From Nonomuraea spiralis (GTDB lineage Bacteria > Actinomycetota > Actinomycetes > Streptosporangiales > Streptosporangiaceae), in the NCBI RefSeq assembly GCF_014648435.1, contig NZ_BMRC01000003.1, forward strand, positions 496,001-560,000: DNA of 64,000 nucleotides, given 5' to 3'. How positions within the stretch are numbered: position 1 is the stretch's first letter; every line of letters starts with the position of its first letter. Made by a program: the position numbers and the translations under genes. Below the pieces are notes generated by a model. It was not told where the DNA came from. It saw only the letters and a list, made by a program, of their open reading frames with translations, and searched no databases. This document shows, piece after piece, positions 7,880 to 16,132 of this stretch.

Positions 7880-9457
7880 TCACCCTTGGGGTGCTGCGTC
7901 CAGATTCGAGGCCTGGGTCTCGCTCGGCGCCTCGGACGGCTCGGGGGAGGCCGGCGGGTCCGAGGGCGGGTCCGGCTGCGGGGCGCGGTCGGCGTTCCAG
8001 GCCAATGAGCAACTGGCGGTGCCGCCGTTCGAGGTGAAAGAGACCCGGCCGCGGCCGGCGGCGCTCGGGTCGATGACGGTCACCCAGATCGACACCGACC
8101 CGCCCGCCTTGATCGAACCGGTGGCGGGGAACACGTCCAGCCCCTGGGACGCGGTCGCCACCCAGGAGACCGAGGCGTTGCGCGCCCGCATCCTGATCTT
8201 GGCCGCGCCCTCGATCGAGGCAGGGCACGACGTGCCGAGCCGGGCGACCGGTACGGGCCTGCGACGGCCGGTCGTGGGCACGGCCGGCCTGCCGCCGGAG
8301 CGCCGGGCCGTCGGGCGCGTCGTCGGCGCGGCCGGCGCGGACGTCTTCGAGGCGCTCGGGCTCGGCGTGGGCTCGGGCGTCAGCTCGTCGTCCAGCGCCG
8401 GCTCCGGCGTGACCGTCCGCTCGTCAACAGAGGGGGAGGCGGAGGCGGAGGGGGCGGGCGTGGGCGCCTGGCGCATCGCGGCCGGCGCGGTCCGCCCGCT
8501 GTCGGCGCCGTTCATCACGACGACCGCCCCGGTCGCGGCCAGCACGCACGCGCCGGCCAGCACCACCGGCCCGAGGCGGCGCGGCCGGCGGCGGCGCGAG
8601 CGCCGTTCGGCGGCCACGGGGAAGCCGGTCCTGTCGAAGTTGTCGCCGCGGTCGGTGATCAGCGTCCTGGTCTGGTCCCGCTGAGGGTTGACGCACGTGT
8701 CGATCACCCGGCGGCGCAGCGAGAGCGGCGGGAACTCCACGGGCACCAGGCCGAGCAGGCGGGTGGCCGAGACCCGCCGGTGCTTGCCCTCGGTGCACAC
8801 CTCGCACCCGGCGATGTGCGCGGACAACCGCCGCCGCAGCAGCGGGGTGAGCGGCCCCTCCCAGGAGTCCACCATCGCCGACAGGTCCGGGCAGTGCGCG
8901 CGGCCCGTCTTCGCCAGTACGACCGCCGCGGCGGCGTTCTCCAGCTGGTCGCGGGCCCGGCGCAGCCGTGTGGCGGCCTGGCGGGAGGTCAGCCCCAGCA
9001 CCGAGGCCACCTCCGCAGGCGTCACGCCGTGCCGCAGCGACAGCTCGACGATCTCGCGCTCGTTCCCGCTCAGCTCGCCCAGCGTCTCGCGGACCAGCCC
9101 GGCCAGCTCGGCGAGCTCGGCGTCGGGCGCACCGGCGGGCTCGACCCGCGGGACGCCGCCGGGCGGGGTGCTGCGGTGCGCCATCCTGGCCCGTACCTGG
9201 AACCTGGTCAGCGCGTACAGCCAGGCGCGCAGGCGGCCGGGCTCCTTCAGTCGCTCCACGCAGCCCTGCGCGGTCACCAAAGCGTCGTGCACGGCGTCGG
9301 CGGCCGCCTCCCGGTCGCCGATCAGGGAGAGGGCGTAGTCGTAGAGCCGTTCGCCGTAGGAGTCGTACAGAGTGGCGGGAGCATCGGTGTCGGCCCGCCG
9401 CAGAGCCTCGACCAGCTCCTGGTCGTCGGCGCGGCCGATCGTCGGCCATCCAGGCAC
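7880..9457 (-). CDS. ECF sigma factor fused to zinc-finger anti-sigma, membrane helix and extracellular domain
   Basis: Encodes 525 residues from GTG at 9457 behind a strong GGGGAGGGGA site. Order of parts: sigma region 2 (about 15-90, LYDSYGERLYDYALSLIGD), sigma region 4 (about 120-170, LSGNEREIVELSLRHGVTP), a zf-HC2-type anti-sigma motif HIAGCEVC (about 213-220), a basic stretch, one transmembrane helix (about 291-313), a Pro/Ser/Thr-rich spacer, and an outer Ig/BACON-like domain with two Cys (about 410-500). Sigma and anti-sigma functions therefore seem to sit in one chain. From memory this architecture resembles the actinobacterial ECF52/ECF53 groups. Activation would need proteolysis or a conformational release; neither is visible here. 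Confidence 0.85.
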   Translation of the reverse strand: MPGWPTIGRADDQELVEALRRADTDAPATLYDSYGERLYDYALSLIGDREAAADAVHDALVTAQGCVERLKEPGRLRAWLYALTRFQVRARMAHRSTPPGGVPRVEPAGAPDAELAELAGLVRETLGELSGNEREIVELSLRHGVTPAEVASVLGLTSRQAATRLRRARDQLENAAAAVVLAKTGRAHCPDLSAMVDSWEGPLTPLLRRRLSAHIAGCEVCTEGKHRRVSATRLLGLVPVEFPPLSLRRRVIDTCVNPQRDQTRTLITDRGDNFDRTGFPVAAERRSRRRRPRRLGPVVLAGACVLAATGAVVVMNGADSGRTAPAAMRQAPTPAPSASASPSVDERTVTPEPALDDELTPEPTPSPSASKTSAPAAPTTRPTARRSGGRPAVPTTGRRRPVPVARLGTSCPASIEGAAKIRMRARNASVSWVATASQGLDVFPATGSIKAGGSVSIWVTVIDPSAAGRGRVSFTSNGGTASCSLAWNADRAPQPDPPSDPPASPEPSEAPSETQASNLDAAPQG

Positions 9458-9597
9458 GGATTCCCCTCCCCGCGGGCGAAACGGGCGCTCAAGGCCCCCA
9501 CGCGGGAGAGGACGCCGCCTCGATCGGCCAGGTTGACCGGTACGGCCCGGATCATGCCGAACGGGCATGACCTCGTGATTCCTGTGACGGGAGTGGC

Positions 9598-11370
9598 TCA
9601 GCCGTCGCAGTCGGGGGCGCAGAGCCGGCGTTCCATGCCCTGGAGGAAGAAGTCACGCACCTGGAGGACGTCCTTGGCGATGTACGCCTCGCCGCCGGTG
9701 GTCTTGGCCAGCGCGTCCATCTGCTTCCTGCCCGCCTCGGCCTCGGGCCCGAAGGCGATGAGCAGGATGCTGATCGGCCGCTTCGGGTTGTAGGTCTTCT
9801 TGAGGTACTGCAGGATCTGGGCGTTCGCGACGCCGCCGTCGGGGTCGTCGTTGCCCGCGCCGTCCGTGAGGATCAGCAGCGTGTTGATCTTGTCTTCCTG
9901 GTACGTCTTCGTCAGCTCGGCGTAGGCCGCCTTGATGGTGTCGTTCAGCCCGGTGTCGCCGGTGGGCTTGGCCTGGATCAGCCCGAACTCCTTGACCAGC
10001 GCCTGCTTGCGCAGCACCCCGTCGGTCGACTCGGTGAGCGGCCCGACGGAGACGAGTTCCTTCCAGTCCTTGCCCTGTCCGTCCAGATGCGTGGAGAACG
10101 TCCACAGACCGATCTCGGAGTCGGCGGGGAACAGGCCCAGGCCCTCCATGGCGATCTTGTTGATGGCCTGCATCCGGGTCATGTTCGTGTTGGGGACGGG
10201 CAGGCCCATCGTGCCCGAGACGTCGAGCAGGGTGAGCAGGCGGGTGCCGAGGTTGAGCCGGGACCAGGTCTGCACCATCGAGGCCACGGTCTTGGCGTCG
10301 GGCCTGGGCAGCGCCTCCGGCTTCGCCGGGACGAAGCCCTTCTCCTTCGACAGCGCGTCGCCGGCCTTGCCGTCGGGGCTGCGGAAGCCCGCGTCGCGCA
10401 GGGTCTTCCTGGCCGAGTCGGTCTCGAGGTCCTGCTTGAAGTCCGCGGCCGCCTTCTGGACCCCCGGGTCCTTGGTGACGATCGTGAGCGGGTAGTCGAG
10501 GCTGAGCGTGCCCTCCTTGGGATAGAGGGCGACCACCGGGGCCTCGGGCTTCTTGGCGTTGTGGGCGTAGACGGCCTGCTCGGAGGCGACGCCGACCGGC
10601 ACCCTGCTGCCCGACTTCACCGTGAGGCTGGCCAGCAGCGCCGACGGGTCGGAGGCGAGTTGTCCCGAGATCTCCTTCAGCGCGCCGACCAGCGCCTTGT
10701 TCTGCCCGGCCTCCTTGGCCGAGGAGGCGGCGGCCAGCAGCGCGGCCAGCCCGGCGGAGTTCTTCTGCGGGTCGAGCGCCAGCACCCGGACCTTCTTGCC
10801 CGGCCCGTCGGGGTTGGCCACGTTCGCCGCCGCGATCATGCCGGCCCAGCTCGGCGTGAGGCTGCCGGACAACTTCGCCGCCGACGACTTGGCGGTCGCC
10901 AGTACGACGGGCGAGACGGCGACCGAGCCGGCCGGCTGCGGCAGCGCCGCGCCCGCGGGGGAGTTGCGCACGTTGCCCACCAGCAGGCTGGAGTCGGCCA
11001 CCCACACATCCGCGTTCGCCTTGCCCGCGGCCAGCCCGTTCGCGGTCTTGGCCGCGCCTTCCCGCGTCACCGTGACCTCGACGCACTTGCTGTCGATCGA
11101 GTGCATGGCCTTGTTGTAGTTGGTGGCGACCTTGTTCAGCGCGGGCTGGATGTCGGGGGTGGCGACGACGCGCAGCGGCAGCTTGCCGGCCGAGCAGTCG
11201 TGCTCGCGGTTGAAGATCACGAACGCCGCGACACCGAGGAGCACGGCCAGCGCGACGGCCCCGGCCAGCGGTACGAGCACCCTGCCACGCCCGCTGACGG
11301 ACTTTCTGCGGGAGGGGGGTTCCTGGGCTCGGTAGCCGCCGTCGAGTTCGTCTGTGCGGTGTCGCCCCAC
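9598..11370 (-). CDS. Membrane-anchored substrate-binding plus von Willebrand A domain protein
   Basis: Encodes 590 residues from GTG with AAGAGGA upstream. A basic cytoplasmic N-terminus (MGRHRTDELDGGYR, SRRKSVSGRGR) precedes one transmembrane helix at about 33-53. A periplasmic-binding-like domain follows (LPLRVVATPDIQPALNKVA and on), then a VWA domain from about residue 375 with the MIDAS-like LLDVSGTMG and LLILTDGAGNDDP. Threonine stands where the canonical DxSxS has the last serine. Similar secreted proteins are widespread in actinobacteria; their role is unclear, possibly metal-dependent adhesion or binding of an oxyanion or small ligand. It is probably a single-gene unit. Confidence 0.83.
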   Translation of the reverse strand: MGRHRTDELDGGYRAQEPPSRRKSVSGRGRVLVPLAGAVALAVLLGVAAFVIFNREHDCSAGKLPLRVVATPDIQPALNKVATNYNKAMHSIDSKCVEVTVTREGAAKTANGLAAGKANADVWVADSSLLVGNVRNSPAGAALPQPAGSVAVSPVVLATAKSSAAKLSGSLTPSWAGMIAAANVANPDGPGKKVRVLALDPQKNSAGLAALLAAASSAKEAGQNKALVGALKEISGQLASDPSALLASLTVKSGSRVPVGVASEQAVYAHNAKKPEAPVVALYPKEGTLSLDYPLTIVTKDPGVQKAAADFKQDLETDSARKTLRDAGFRSPDGKAGDALSKEKGFVPAKPEALPRPDAKTVASMVQTWSRLNLGTRLLTLLDVSGTMGLPVPNTNMTRMQAINKIAMEGLGLFPADSEIGLWTFSTHLDGQGKDWKELVSVGPLTESTDGVLRKQALVKEFGLIQAKPTGDTGLNDTIKAAYAELTKTYQEDKINTLLILTDGAGNDDPDGGVANAQILQYLKKTYNPKRPISILLIAFGPEAEAGRKQMDALAKTTGGEAYIAKDVLQVRDFFLQGMERRLCAPDCDG

Positions 11371-11504
11371 GATGTCCTCTTAGGTGTGTTGAGACCTTCC
11401 GGAGACCCTAGCGGGAGTTGCTCCGCAATACTCCGGGAACGATACTCGGTGGGCTCTGTGTGGCAAAACCGCTCTTTTGGTGCGCCTATCGCGCTGAGTA
11501 ACGG

Positions 11505-12143
11505 TCAGTGGCAGCATGCGTGACCGCGCCAGGCACGCGCTCCCTCACGCACCGCGACCGCTGCGAGAGCCACCGCCATGACCGGATCGGCCCACCACCA
11601 GCCCAGCGTGTTCAGCCACAGACCGGCCAGCACGCCGGCCGCCATGGCGGCGCAGATGAGGTTCTGGGTGCCCTCTCCGGACGTGGCCGCCGACGCCAGC
11701 CGCGTCCCGAGCCGCCGCTTGACCAGCCCCAGCACCGGCATGCTGACCAGGCTGACCGTCGTCACCACGATGCCGAGCACGGTCGGCGTCGCCCGGTGAC
11801 CGGCGTCGAGGTCGTGCGCGACGTGCACGACGAGGTAGGGGGCGAGCAACCAGAAGCTCACCGCGACCGCGCGCCTGGCTGTGCTCTCGGCGTTCGGCGA
11901 GAGCGTACGGGCGCCGGTGAAGCGCCACACCACGATCAAACTGGCCGCCGCCTCGGCGAAGGCCGACAGGCCCCACCCGATCAGCGCGACGGAATGGGCC
12001 GAAAGCCCGGCGGCCAGGCCGAGCGTGCTCTCCACGGCCAGCCAGGCCAGCGTGGCCACCGAGAGGGCACGGGCGGCGCGGGCGGCCCGCAGCCACTCGG
12101 CCGTCGCGGCCGGATGCTCATGAATCCGCTGGTCAGGCACCAT
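11505..12143 (-). CDS. Cation transporter of the CDF type, short form
   Basis: Encodes 212 residues with about six helices and no C-terminal cytoplasmic metallochaperone-like domain, so it is shorter than classical CDF exporters. Recognisable elements are LSAHSVALIGWGLSAFAEAAASLIVVWRF (written here only as the HSVAL, SAFAE and VVWRF blocks), DLDAGHRATP, and WWADPVMAVALAAVAVREG. The first metal-site position reads SxxxE instead of the usual HxxxD or DxxxE, so metal use is uncertain. The C-terminus HACCH could bind metal. It is divergent from the DUF4184 gene, with a 12-base palindrome in the shared promoter region. Confidence 0.72.
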   Translation of the reverse strand: MVPDQRIHEHPAATAEWLRAARAARALSVATLAWLAVESTLGLAAGLSAHSVALIGWGLSAFAEAAASLIVVWRFTGARTLSPNAESTARRAVAVSFWLLAPYLVVHVAHDLDAGHRATPTVLGIVVTTVSLVSMPVLGLVKRRLGTRLASAATSGEGTQNLICAAMAAGVLAGLWLNTLGWWWADPVMAVALAAVAVREGARAWRGHACCH

Positions 12144-12179
12144 GAACCCCCGAACTCCCGGCTATCCGGCCGTCGACAG

Positions 12180-12191
12180 CGTTACGTAACG
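12180..12191. promoter_or_regulatory. 12-base perfect palindrome between divergent genes
   Basis: CGTTACGTAACG reads identically on both strands and lies between the CDF transporter (start 12143) and the DUF4184 gene (start 12285). This is a plausible operator for a dimeric repressor such as an ArsR or TetR protein, but no regulator gene is adjacent and such short palindromes can arise by chance. Confidence 0.35.
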
Positions 12192-12284
12192 TACCCATCA
12201 CTTCTGGTGACCTTAAGCCCTGTGCGGCAAAGGATGTTCAAGATTCACCGGATAATGGCGGTGATCGCGTCCGGGGGAGGGATC

Positions 12285-13055
12285 GTGCCGTTCACGCCCA
12301 GTCACATCGCCGCCGTGCTGCCGCTGGTGGCCTCCGAACGCGGGCGGCGCCTCGCCGATCCGTGGGCCCTCGCGTTGGGGACGATGGTGCCCGACCTGCC
12401 GATCTTCCTGCCGTTCCTGCCCGTGTACGGCGACTGGCACTCCTGGACGGGCGTGCTCACGCTCGACCTGGCCGCGGTGCTGGTGCTCCTGCCGCTGTTC
12501 CACCTCGTCCTGCGCGACCCGCTGATCGCGTTGCTGCCGCCGTCGCTGGCGGGCCGCGCCGCACTCCTGCGGCCGGGACGTCCCAGGTTCCTGCCGGTCG
12601 TGGCGGGCGGCGTGATCGGCGCGGCCACCCACGTGTTCTGGGATTCCTTCACCCACTCCTACTCCGCCGCCCGCTGGGGCACGTGGCTGGACACGCCCGT
12701 CTATGGCACGACCAAGCTCTTCGGCGTGCTGCAGTACACCTCCTCCGCCGTCGGCCTGACCGTGGTCGTGTGGTGGGCCTGGCGGGCGCTGTCCCGGATG
12801 TCGGCGGCCGACGTGCCGGGCCGCCTGCGGACGTCGCCCGCCGTACGGTGGGCCGTGCTGGCCGCGTGCGCGCTCGGCACGGTCGCCGGCGCCCTCGTGT
12901 GGCCCCTGGTGGACGAGCCCAACCCCGCGCTGGGCTTCAGGAGCGTGGTCACCAAGACGGGCGCGGGCACGGTGGTCGGCCTGTCCGCCGTCCTGGCCTG
13001 TTATGCGATCGTCTGGCAGGTCAGGCGGCGCGTGGCAGTATCGGAAGGTGCCTGA
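12285..13055 (+). CDS. DUF4184 family integral membrane protein
   Basis: Encodes 256 residues from GTG at 12285 behind GGGGGAGGGA. VPFTPSHIAAVLPL is the conserved DUF4184 N-terminus and decides this start over further upstream codons. About five to six membrane segments are visible. Conserved polar positions include H8, MVPDLP, the HSWTG block, and THVFWDSFTHS, a cluster of His and Asp residues reminiscent of membrane-bound metal-dependent hydrolases (YdjM/LexA-regulated type). Function is unknown. Its stop overlaps the start of the SpoU methyltransferase gene, so the two are probably co-transcribed. Confidence 0.82.
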   Translation: MPFTPSHIAAVLPLVASERGRRLADPWALALGTMVPDLPIFLPFLPVYGDWHSWTGVLTLDLAAVLVLLPLFHLVLRDPLIALLPPSLAGRAALLRPGRPRFLPVVAGGVIGAATHVFWDSFTHSYSAARWGTWLDTPVYGTTKLFGVLQYTSSAVGLTVVVWWAWRALSRMSAADVPGRLRTSPAVRWAVLAACALGTVAGALVWPLVDEPNPALGFRSVVTKTGAGTVVGLSAVLACYAIVWQVRRRVAVSEGA

Positions 13056-13875
13056 CTACGTATTCGACGCCGACGACCCCCGACTCGCCGACTACACCCG
13101 GCTGCGGGACGTCGAGCTGCGCAAGAGCCTGGAAGCCGAGCGCGGCCTGTTCCTCGCCGAGGGGGAGAAGGTGATCAGGCGGGCCATCGCCGCCGGTTAC
13201 CCCATCCGCTCGGTCCTGACCACCAGGCGCTGGTACGAGTCCCTGTCCGACGTCATCGGCGACGCCACGGTCTACGAGGTGAGCGACGAGCTGATGTCCG
13301 GCATCGCGGGTTTCCCGGTCCACCGCGGCGCGCTCGCCTCCATGCGGCGCCTGCCGCTGCCCTCGGCCGAGGCCCTGATCAAGGGTTCCGCCCGCCGGTT
13401 GCTGGTCCTTGAGGACCTGGTCGACCACTCCAACGTCGGCGCGATCTTCCGCTGCGCCGCCGCGCTCGGGGTGGACGGCATCCTGCTGTCGCCGCGCTGC
13501 GCCGACCCGCTCTACCGCCGGGCCGTGAAGGTCTCGATGGGCGCGGTCTTCTCGATCCCGTACGCCCGGCTCGACGACTGGTACACCGGCCTCGGCCGGC
13601 TGCGCGAGGCGGGGTTCCAGACCCTGGCGCTGACCCCCGACCAGGCCGCGACCCCGATCGACCGGGTGGCGATGGGCGAGCGGGTGGCGCTCCTGCTCGG
13701 CTCCGAGGGCGACGGCCTGTCCTCCCACTGGCTGCACGAGGCCGACCGCGCGGTGTGCATCCCCATGAGCCCGGCCGCGATGGACGCCGGCGTCGACTCG
13801 CTCAACGTGGTGGCCGCGGCGGCGATCGCCTGCCACGGGCTGATGCGCTCGGCGCCGGTCGCCGCCGAGCGCTGA
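13048..13875 (+). CDS. SpoU/TrmH-family RNA 2'-O-methyltransferase
   Basis: Encodes 275 residues. VPDYVFDADDPRLADYTRLRD matches the usual start of actinobacterial members, so GTG at 13048 (8-base overlap with the previous gene) is chosen. An N-terminal substrate-binding domain (to about residue 110) precedes the SPOUT catalytic knot with motif 1 DHSNVGAIFRCAAALG, motif 2 LLLGSEGDGLS and motif 3 IPMSP..VDSLNVVAAAAI. These form the S-adenosylmethionine-binding knot. The target is probably a ribose in tRNA or 23S rRNA; which one cannot be told. Confidence 0.9.
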   Translation: MPDYVFDADDPRLADYTRLRDVELRKSLEAERGLFLAEGEKVIRRAIAAGYPIRSVLTTRRWYESLSDVIGDATVYEVSDELMSGIAGFPVHRGALASMRRLPLPSAEALIKGSARRLLVLEDLVDHSNVGAIFRCAAALGVDGILLSPRCADPLYRRAVKVSMGAVFSIPYARLDDWYTGLGRLREAGFQTLALTPDQAATPIDRVAMGERVALLLGSEGDGLSSHWLHEADRAVCIPMSPAAMDAGVDSLNVVAAAAIACHGLMRSAPVAAER

Positions 13876-13883
13876 CCGTCACC

Positions 13884-13919
13884 GGCTCACACCAGGTCCT
13901 CGGCTCACACCAGGTCCTC
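13884..13919. repeat. Tandem 18-base duplication spanning the amidase stop codon
   Basis: Two identical 18-base units, GGCTCACACCAGGTCCTC, lie head to tail at 13884-13901 and 13902-13919. On the reverse strand each unit encodes the amidase end Glu-Asp-Leu-Val followed by TGA, so the gene's last codons and stop are repeated just downstream. Confidence 0.9.
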
Positions 13920-14390
13920 GGCGACCTGCATGCCGGCCGTCACCCAGGCCAGCAGCGTGGTGCCGGGGCAGTCGGTGTTGCCGACGTCGCTGTGGCCCCG
14001 CTTGGCGAGCTCGTGGCCGGTCCTGGCGCACGCCTCGTCGTACAGGGCGCGGATCGTCCTCTTGGCCGTCTCGGTCGGCTGGTTCATGCCGATGTACGCG
14101 CAGCCGATCCCGGTGACGTTGTGGTCGGTCGCGTGGGCCCCGCGGACGAGCCAGCCGCGGCCCTCGTACACGGTGCCGTCGTCGCGTACGAGGAAGTTGT
14201 AGCCGATGTCGTTCCAGCCGCGTTCGTCCATGTGCGAGTCCTGGATGGACCTCGGCGTGCGGTCGGCCGGGGTCTCGGTATGGTGCACGACGAACTCGGT
14301 GCGCCCGGACAACGGGACGTGCTCGACGTCCGCCGGGTCCCTGGGCGGGCGGGCGTTCCAGCCGGCGCGGTCGACGATGACGATCCCCAT
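13905..14390 (-). CDS. Peptidoglycan-recognition-type N-acetylmuramoyl-L-alanine amidase
   Basis: Encodes 161 residues from ATG with AGGAGCACAAC upstream. It is essentially one amidase_2/PGRP domain. Zinc-ligand candidates are the His of VVHHTET, the late His of GHSDVG and the Cys of NTDCPG; the family's Tyr is in GYNFLV. The protein has no signal peptide, transmembrane helix or cell-wall-binding module, so it is predicted to remain cytoplasmic unless released by lysis or a non-classical route. The expected reaction is cleavage of the lactyl-amide bond between MurNAc and L-Ala. Confidence 0.88.
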   Translation of the reverse strand: MGIVIVDRAGWNARPPRDPADVEHVPLSGRTEFVVHHTETPADRTPRSIQDSHMDERGWNDIGYNFLVRDDGTVYEGRGWLVRGAHATDHNVTGIGCAYIGMNQPTETAKRTIRALYDEACARTGHELAKRGHSDVGNTDCPGTTLLAWVTAGMQVAEDLV

Positions 14391-14565
14391 GTTGTGCTCC
14401 TGCTGTCTTGTGCTGGTGTTTTCGCAGGTTAAGCGGCGCACGGGCGCGGAGGACGAGGGGCGCGACGCGGTTGCCGGGATTTCATCCCGGCTTGGCCGGA
14501 GCGGCGGGAGAGCGGCTCGGACGTGGGCCTGGCGGTGCCCCGACCAGCCGTGTAACCATGTAATC

Positions 14566-15015
14566 ATGGAGACGCTATATGAGCACGCGGGCGGCGAAGA
14601 GGGTTTACGCCGCTTCATCGAGATCTTCTATCGCAGCCTGCTGGCCGACCCCCTGCTCCAGCCGTTGTTCGGCACGGGCAAGGCCAGCCATGTGGACAAT
14701 CTGACCGCCTTCACCGCCGAGACGTTCGGCGGCCCCGACACGTTCTCGGCGGAGATGGGCGGCTTCCCGCTGCTCATCGACGCGCATCGAGGGCTGCGCA
14801 TCGAGGAGGCCCAGCGGCTCAGGTTCGTCGAGCTGTACATGCTGGCCGCCGACACGGCCGGGCTGCCCGCCGACGAGCCGTTCCGGGCCTCGTTGCGTTC
14901 GCACGTGGAGTTCGGCACCCAGGTGGCGCTCCAGAACTCCCACGCCGACACCGACGACCAGCTCCACCCGCTGCGCGAGGTGCCGATCTGGGAGTGGGAG
15001 CAGCCGCCGCGGTAG
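14566..15015 (+). CDS. Group II truncated hemoglobin (GlbO-like)
   Basis: Encodes 149 residues. The 2-on-2 globin fold is indicated by YEHAGGEEGLRRFIEIFYRSL, DPLLQPLFG, the phenylalanine/tyrosine-rich B-C region and the proximal histidine in IDAHRGLRI. The C-terminal VPIWEWEQPPR is typical of group II members. The likely role is oxygen or nitric oxide chemistry at low oxygen. Leu14 is encoded by TTA (14605-14607), a rare codon in such genomes that often makes translation depend on bldA tRNA. It stands alone between two leftward genes. Confidence 0.88.
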   Translation: METLYEHAGGEEGLRRFIEIFYRSLLADPLLQPLFGTGKASHVDNLTAFTAETFGGPDTFSAEMGGFPLLIDAHRGLRIEEAQRLRFVELYMLAADTAGLPADEPFRASLRSHVEFGTQVALQNSHADTDDQLHPLREVPIWEWEQPPR

Positions 15016-15019
15016 CCGG

Positions 15020-15313
15020 TCAGGGGTGGTCGGTCTCCTCGGCGAGCCAGTCGGGACGGGCGTCGATGTCGTGCAGCACCGGCTGGGAGTCGATCGGGCC
15101 GTGCCCGCCGTTCGCCCTGATGTGCGCCGCCAGCGCGGCGGCCTGCGTCTGCGGCGTGATGAGCGTGATCTGCCAGGAGATCCCGGTCTCCATGGACGGG
15201 ACTTCCGCGATGTCGATCGAGGTTGCCAGCCCCGCGAGCAGGATGCCGTGCGCGAGCGCGGCGGCCTGCTCGTGGCCCTCGATCGTCGTGCGGACTTCGA
15301 TGAATTCCGCCAT
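15020..15313 (-). CDS. Small protein, possibly CutA1-like
   Basis: Encodes 97 residues from ATG behind AAGGAAGATC. The pattern FIEVRTTIEGHEQAAALAHGILLAGLATSIDIAEV (only the blocks VRTTIEG, ALAHGILLAGLA and SIDI matter here), then a WQITLIT strand, a helix QTQAAALAAHIRAN and a hydrophobic end resembles the ferredoxin-like CutA1 fold with its LAAC-NI region. Sequence similarity is weak and the family's conserved metal-related residues are not obvious. If correct, it would be a trimeric GlnB-like protein of unclear function. A plain hypothetical protein is the alternative. Confidence 0.6.
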   Translation of the reverse strand: MAEFIEVRTTIEGHEQAAALAHGILLAGLATSIDIAEVPSMETGISWQITLITPQTQAAALAAHIRANGGHGPIDSQPVLHDIDARPDWLAEETDHP

Positions 15314-15497
15314 GATCTTCCTTATTGCGGAGAGGTAGATTCCCCACCCTATCTGCGTGAATCGGCCGGGGGTCGGCTTCGGGCCGGGAAATAATCCCGA
15401 ACCGGGTCGGGCCGCTATCTCGTGGGGATCGGTCATTGCTCATCTCTCGGGCGACAACGCCGGCAGCGGCCCGCCGCCGTACGGGGATGCGGCAAGA

Positions 15498-15515
15498 TGT
15501 GATCGGACGATCACA
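15498..15515. promoter_or_regulatory. Candidate operator, 18-base inverted repeat
   Basis: TGTGATCGGACGATCACA has perfect 8-base arms around a 2-base centre and ends 24 bases before the GTG of the exported protein gene at 15540, just upstream of its ribosome-binding site. The spacing differs from CRP sites. A GntR- or LacI-type repressor is possible. Confidence 0.5.
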
Positions 15516-15539
15516 ACAAGCGACCGACGGAGGGGTCCC

Positions 15540-16121
15540 GTGAAGCTGGCCTGGATCATCGCGGCCGCGGCCGTGACGGCCCCCTGCGCGTGGGCGGCCC
15601 CGCAGGCGCCGACGGCCGTCCGTACGCAGGCACTCCCGCGGGCCCGGCCCGCCGCCGAGGGCGCCGCCCTGACCTGCGCCGTCAGCTCCCCCAAAGGCCG
15701 GCCGCTGACCTTCACCCCGCGCATCGGCCTGACCGCGCGTCCGGTCTCGGCCCGCGGCAACCTCCAGCTCACCGGCTGCCTGTCGGGCGACGGCTCGGCC
15801 CCCTACCTGCGCTCCGGCTGGGTCACCCTGAAGAGCGTCGGCCAGGCTTCCTGCACGAGCGCCAGGCACGTCCACGGCACCCTCCGCATCACCTGGTTCG
15901 GCGTCGACGGCCGGCCCGTCGGCACCTCCGAGGTGCGTACGAGAGCCGACCGCCTGGCCACCCAGAGCCCGGCCGACAGTTTCCTGGCGGGCACGGTCGT
16001 CTCGGGGCCGCTCGCCCGCGAGCGCGTCGGCGGCGGGATCACGCCCGCCATGGGCATCCTCGGCTGCGCGACCGGCGGCCTGAGCAGGCTTCCCGCCGCG
16101 GGCCGGCTCACCTTCGGCTGA
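15540..16121 (+). CDS. Secreted protein of unknown function
   Basis: Encodes 193 residues from GTG with GGAGGGG upstream. The N-terminus MKLAWIIAAAAVTAPCAWA-A is a Sec signal peptide, and the mature part is a soluble domain with four to six cysteines (LTCAVSS, LTGCLSG, ASCTSA, LGCATGG), suggesting disulphides and a small beta-rich fold. Phrases such as GRPLTFTPRIGLT and GTLRITWFGVDGRPVGTSEVR look like beta strands. No family was recognised. The convergent DD-carboxypeptidase gene ends 11 bases away. Confidence 0.72.
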   Translation: MKLAWIIAAAAVTAPCAWAAPQAPTAVRTQALPRARPAAEGAALTCAVSSPKGRPLTFTPRIGLTARPVSARGNLQLTGCLSGDGSAPYLRSGWVTLKSVGQASCTSARHVHGTLRITWFGVDGRPVGTSEVRTRADRLATQSPADSFLAGTVVSGPLARERVGGGITPAMGILGCATGGLSRLPAAGRLTFG

Positions 16122-16132
16122 CCTTCCTGCCC

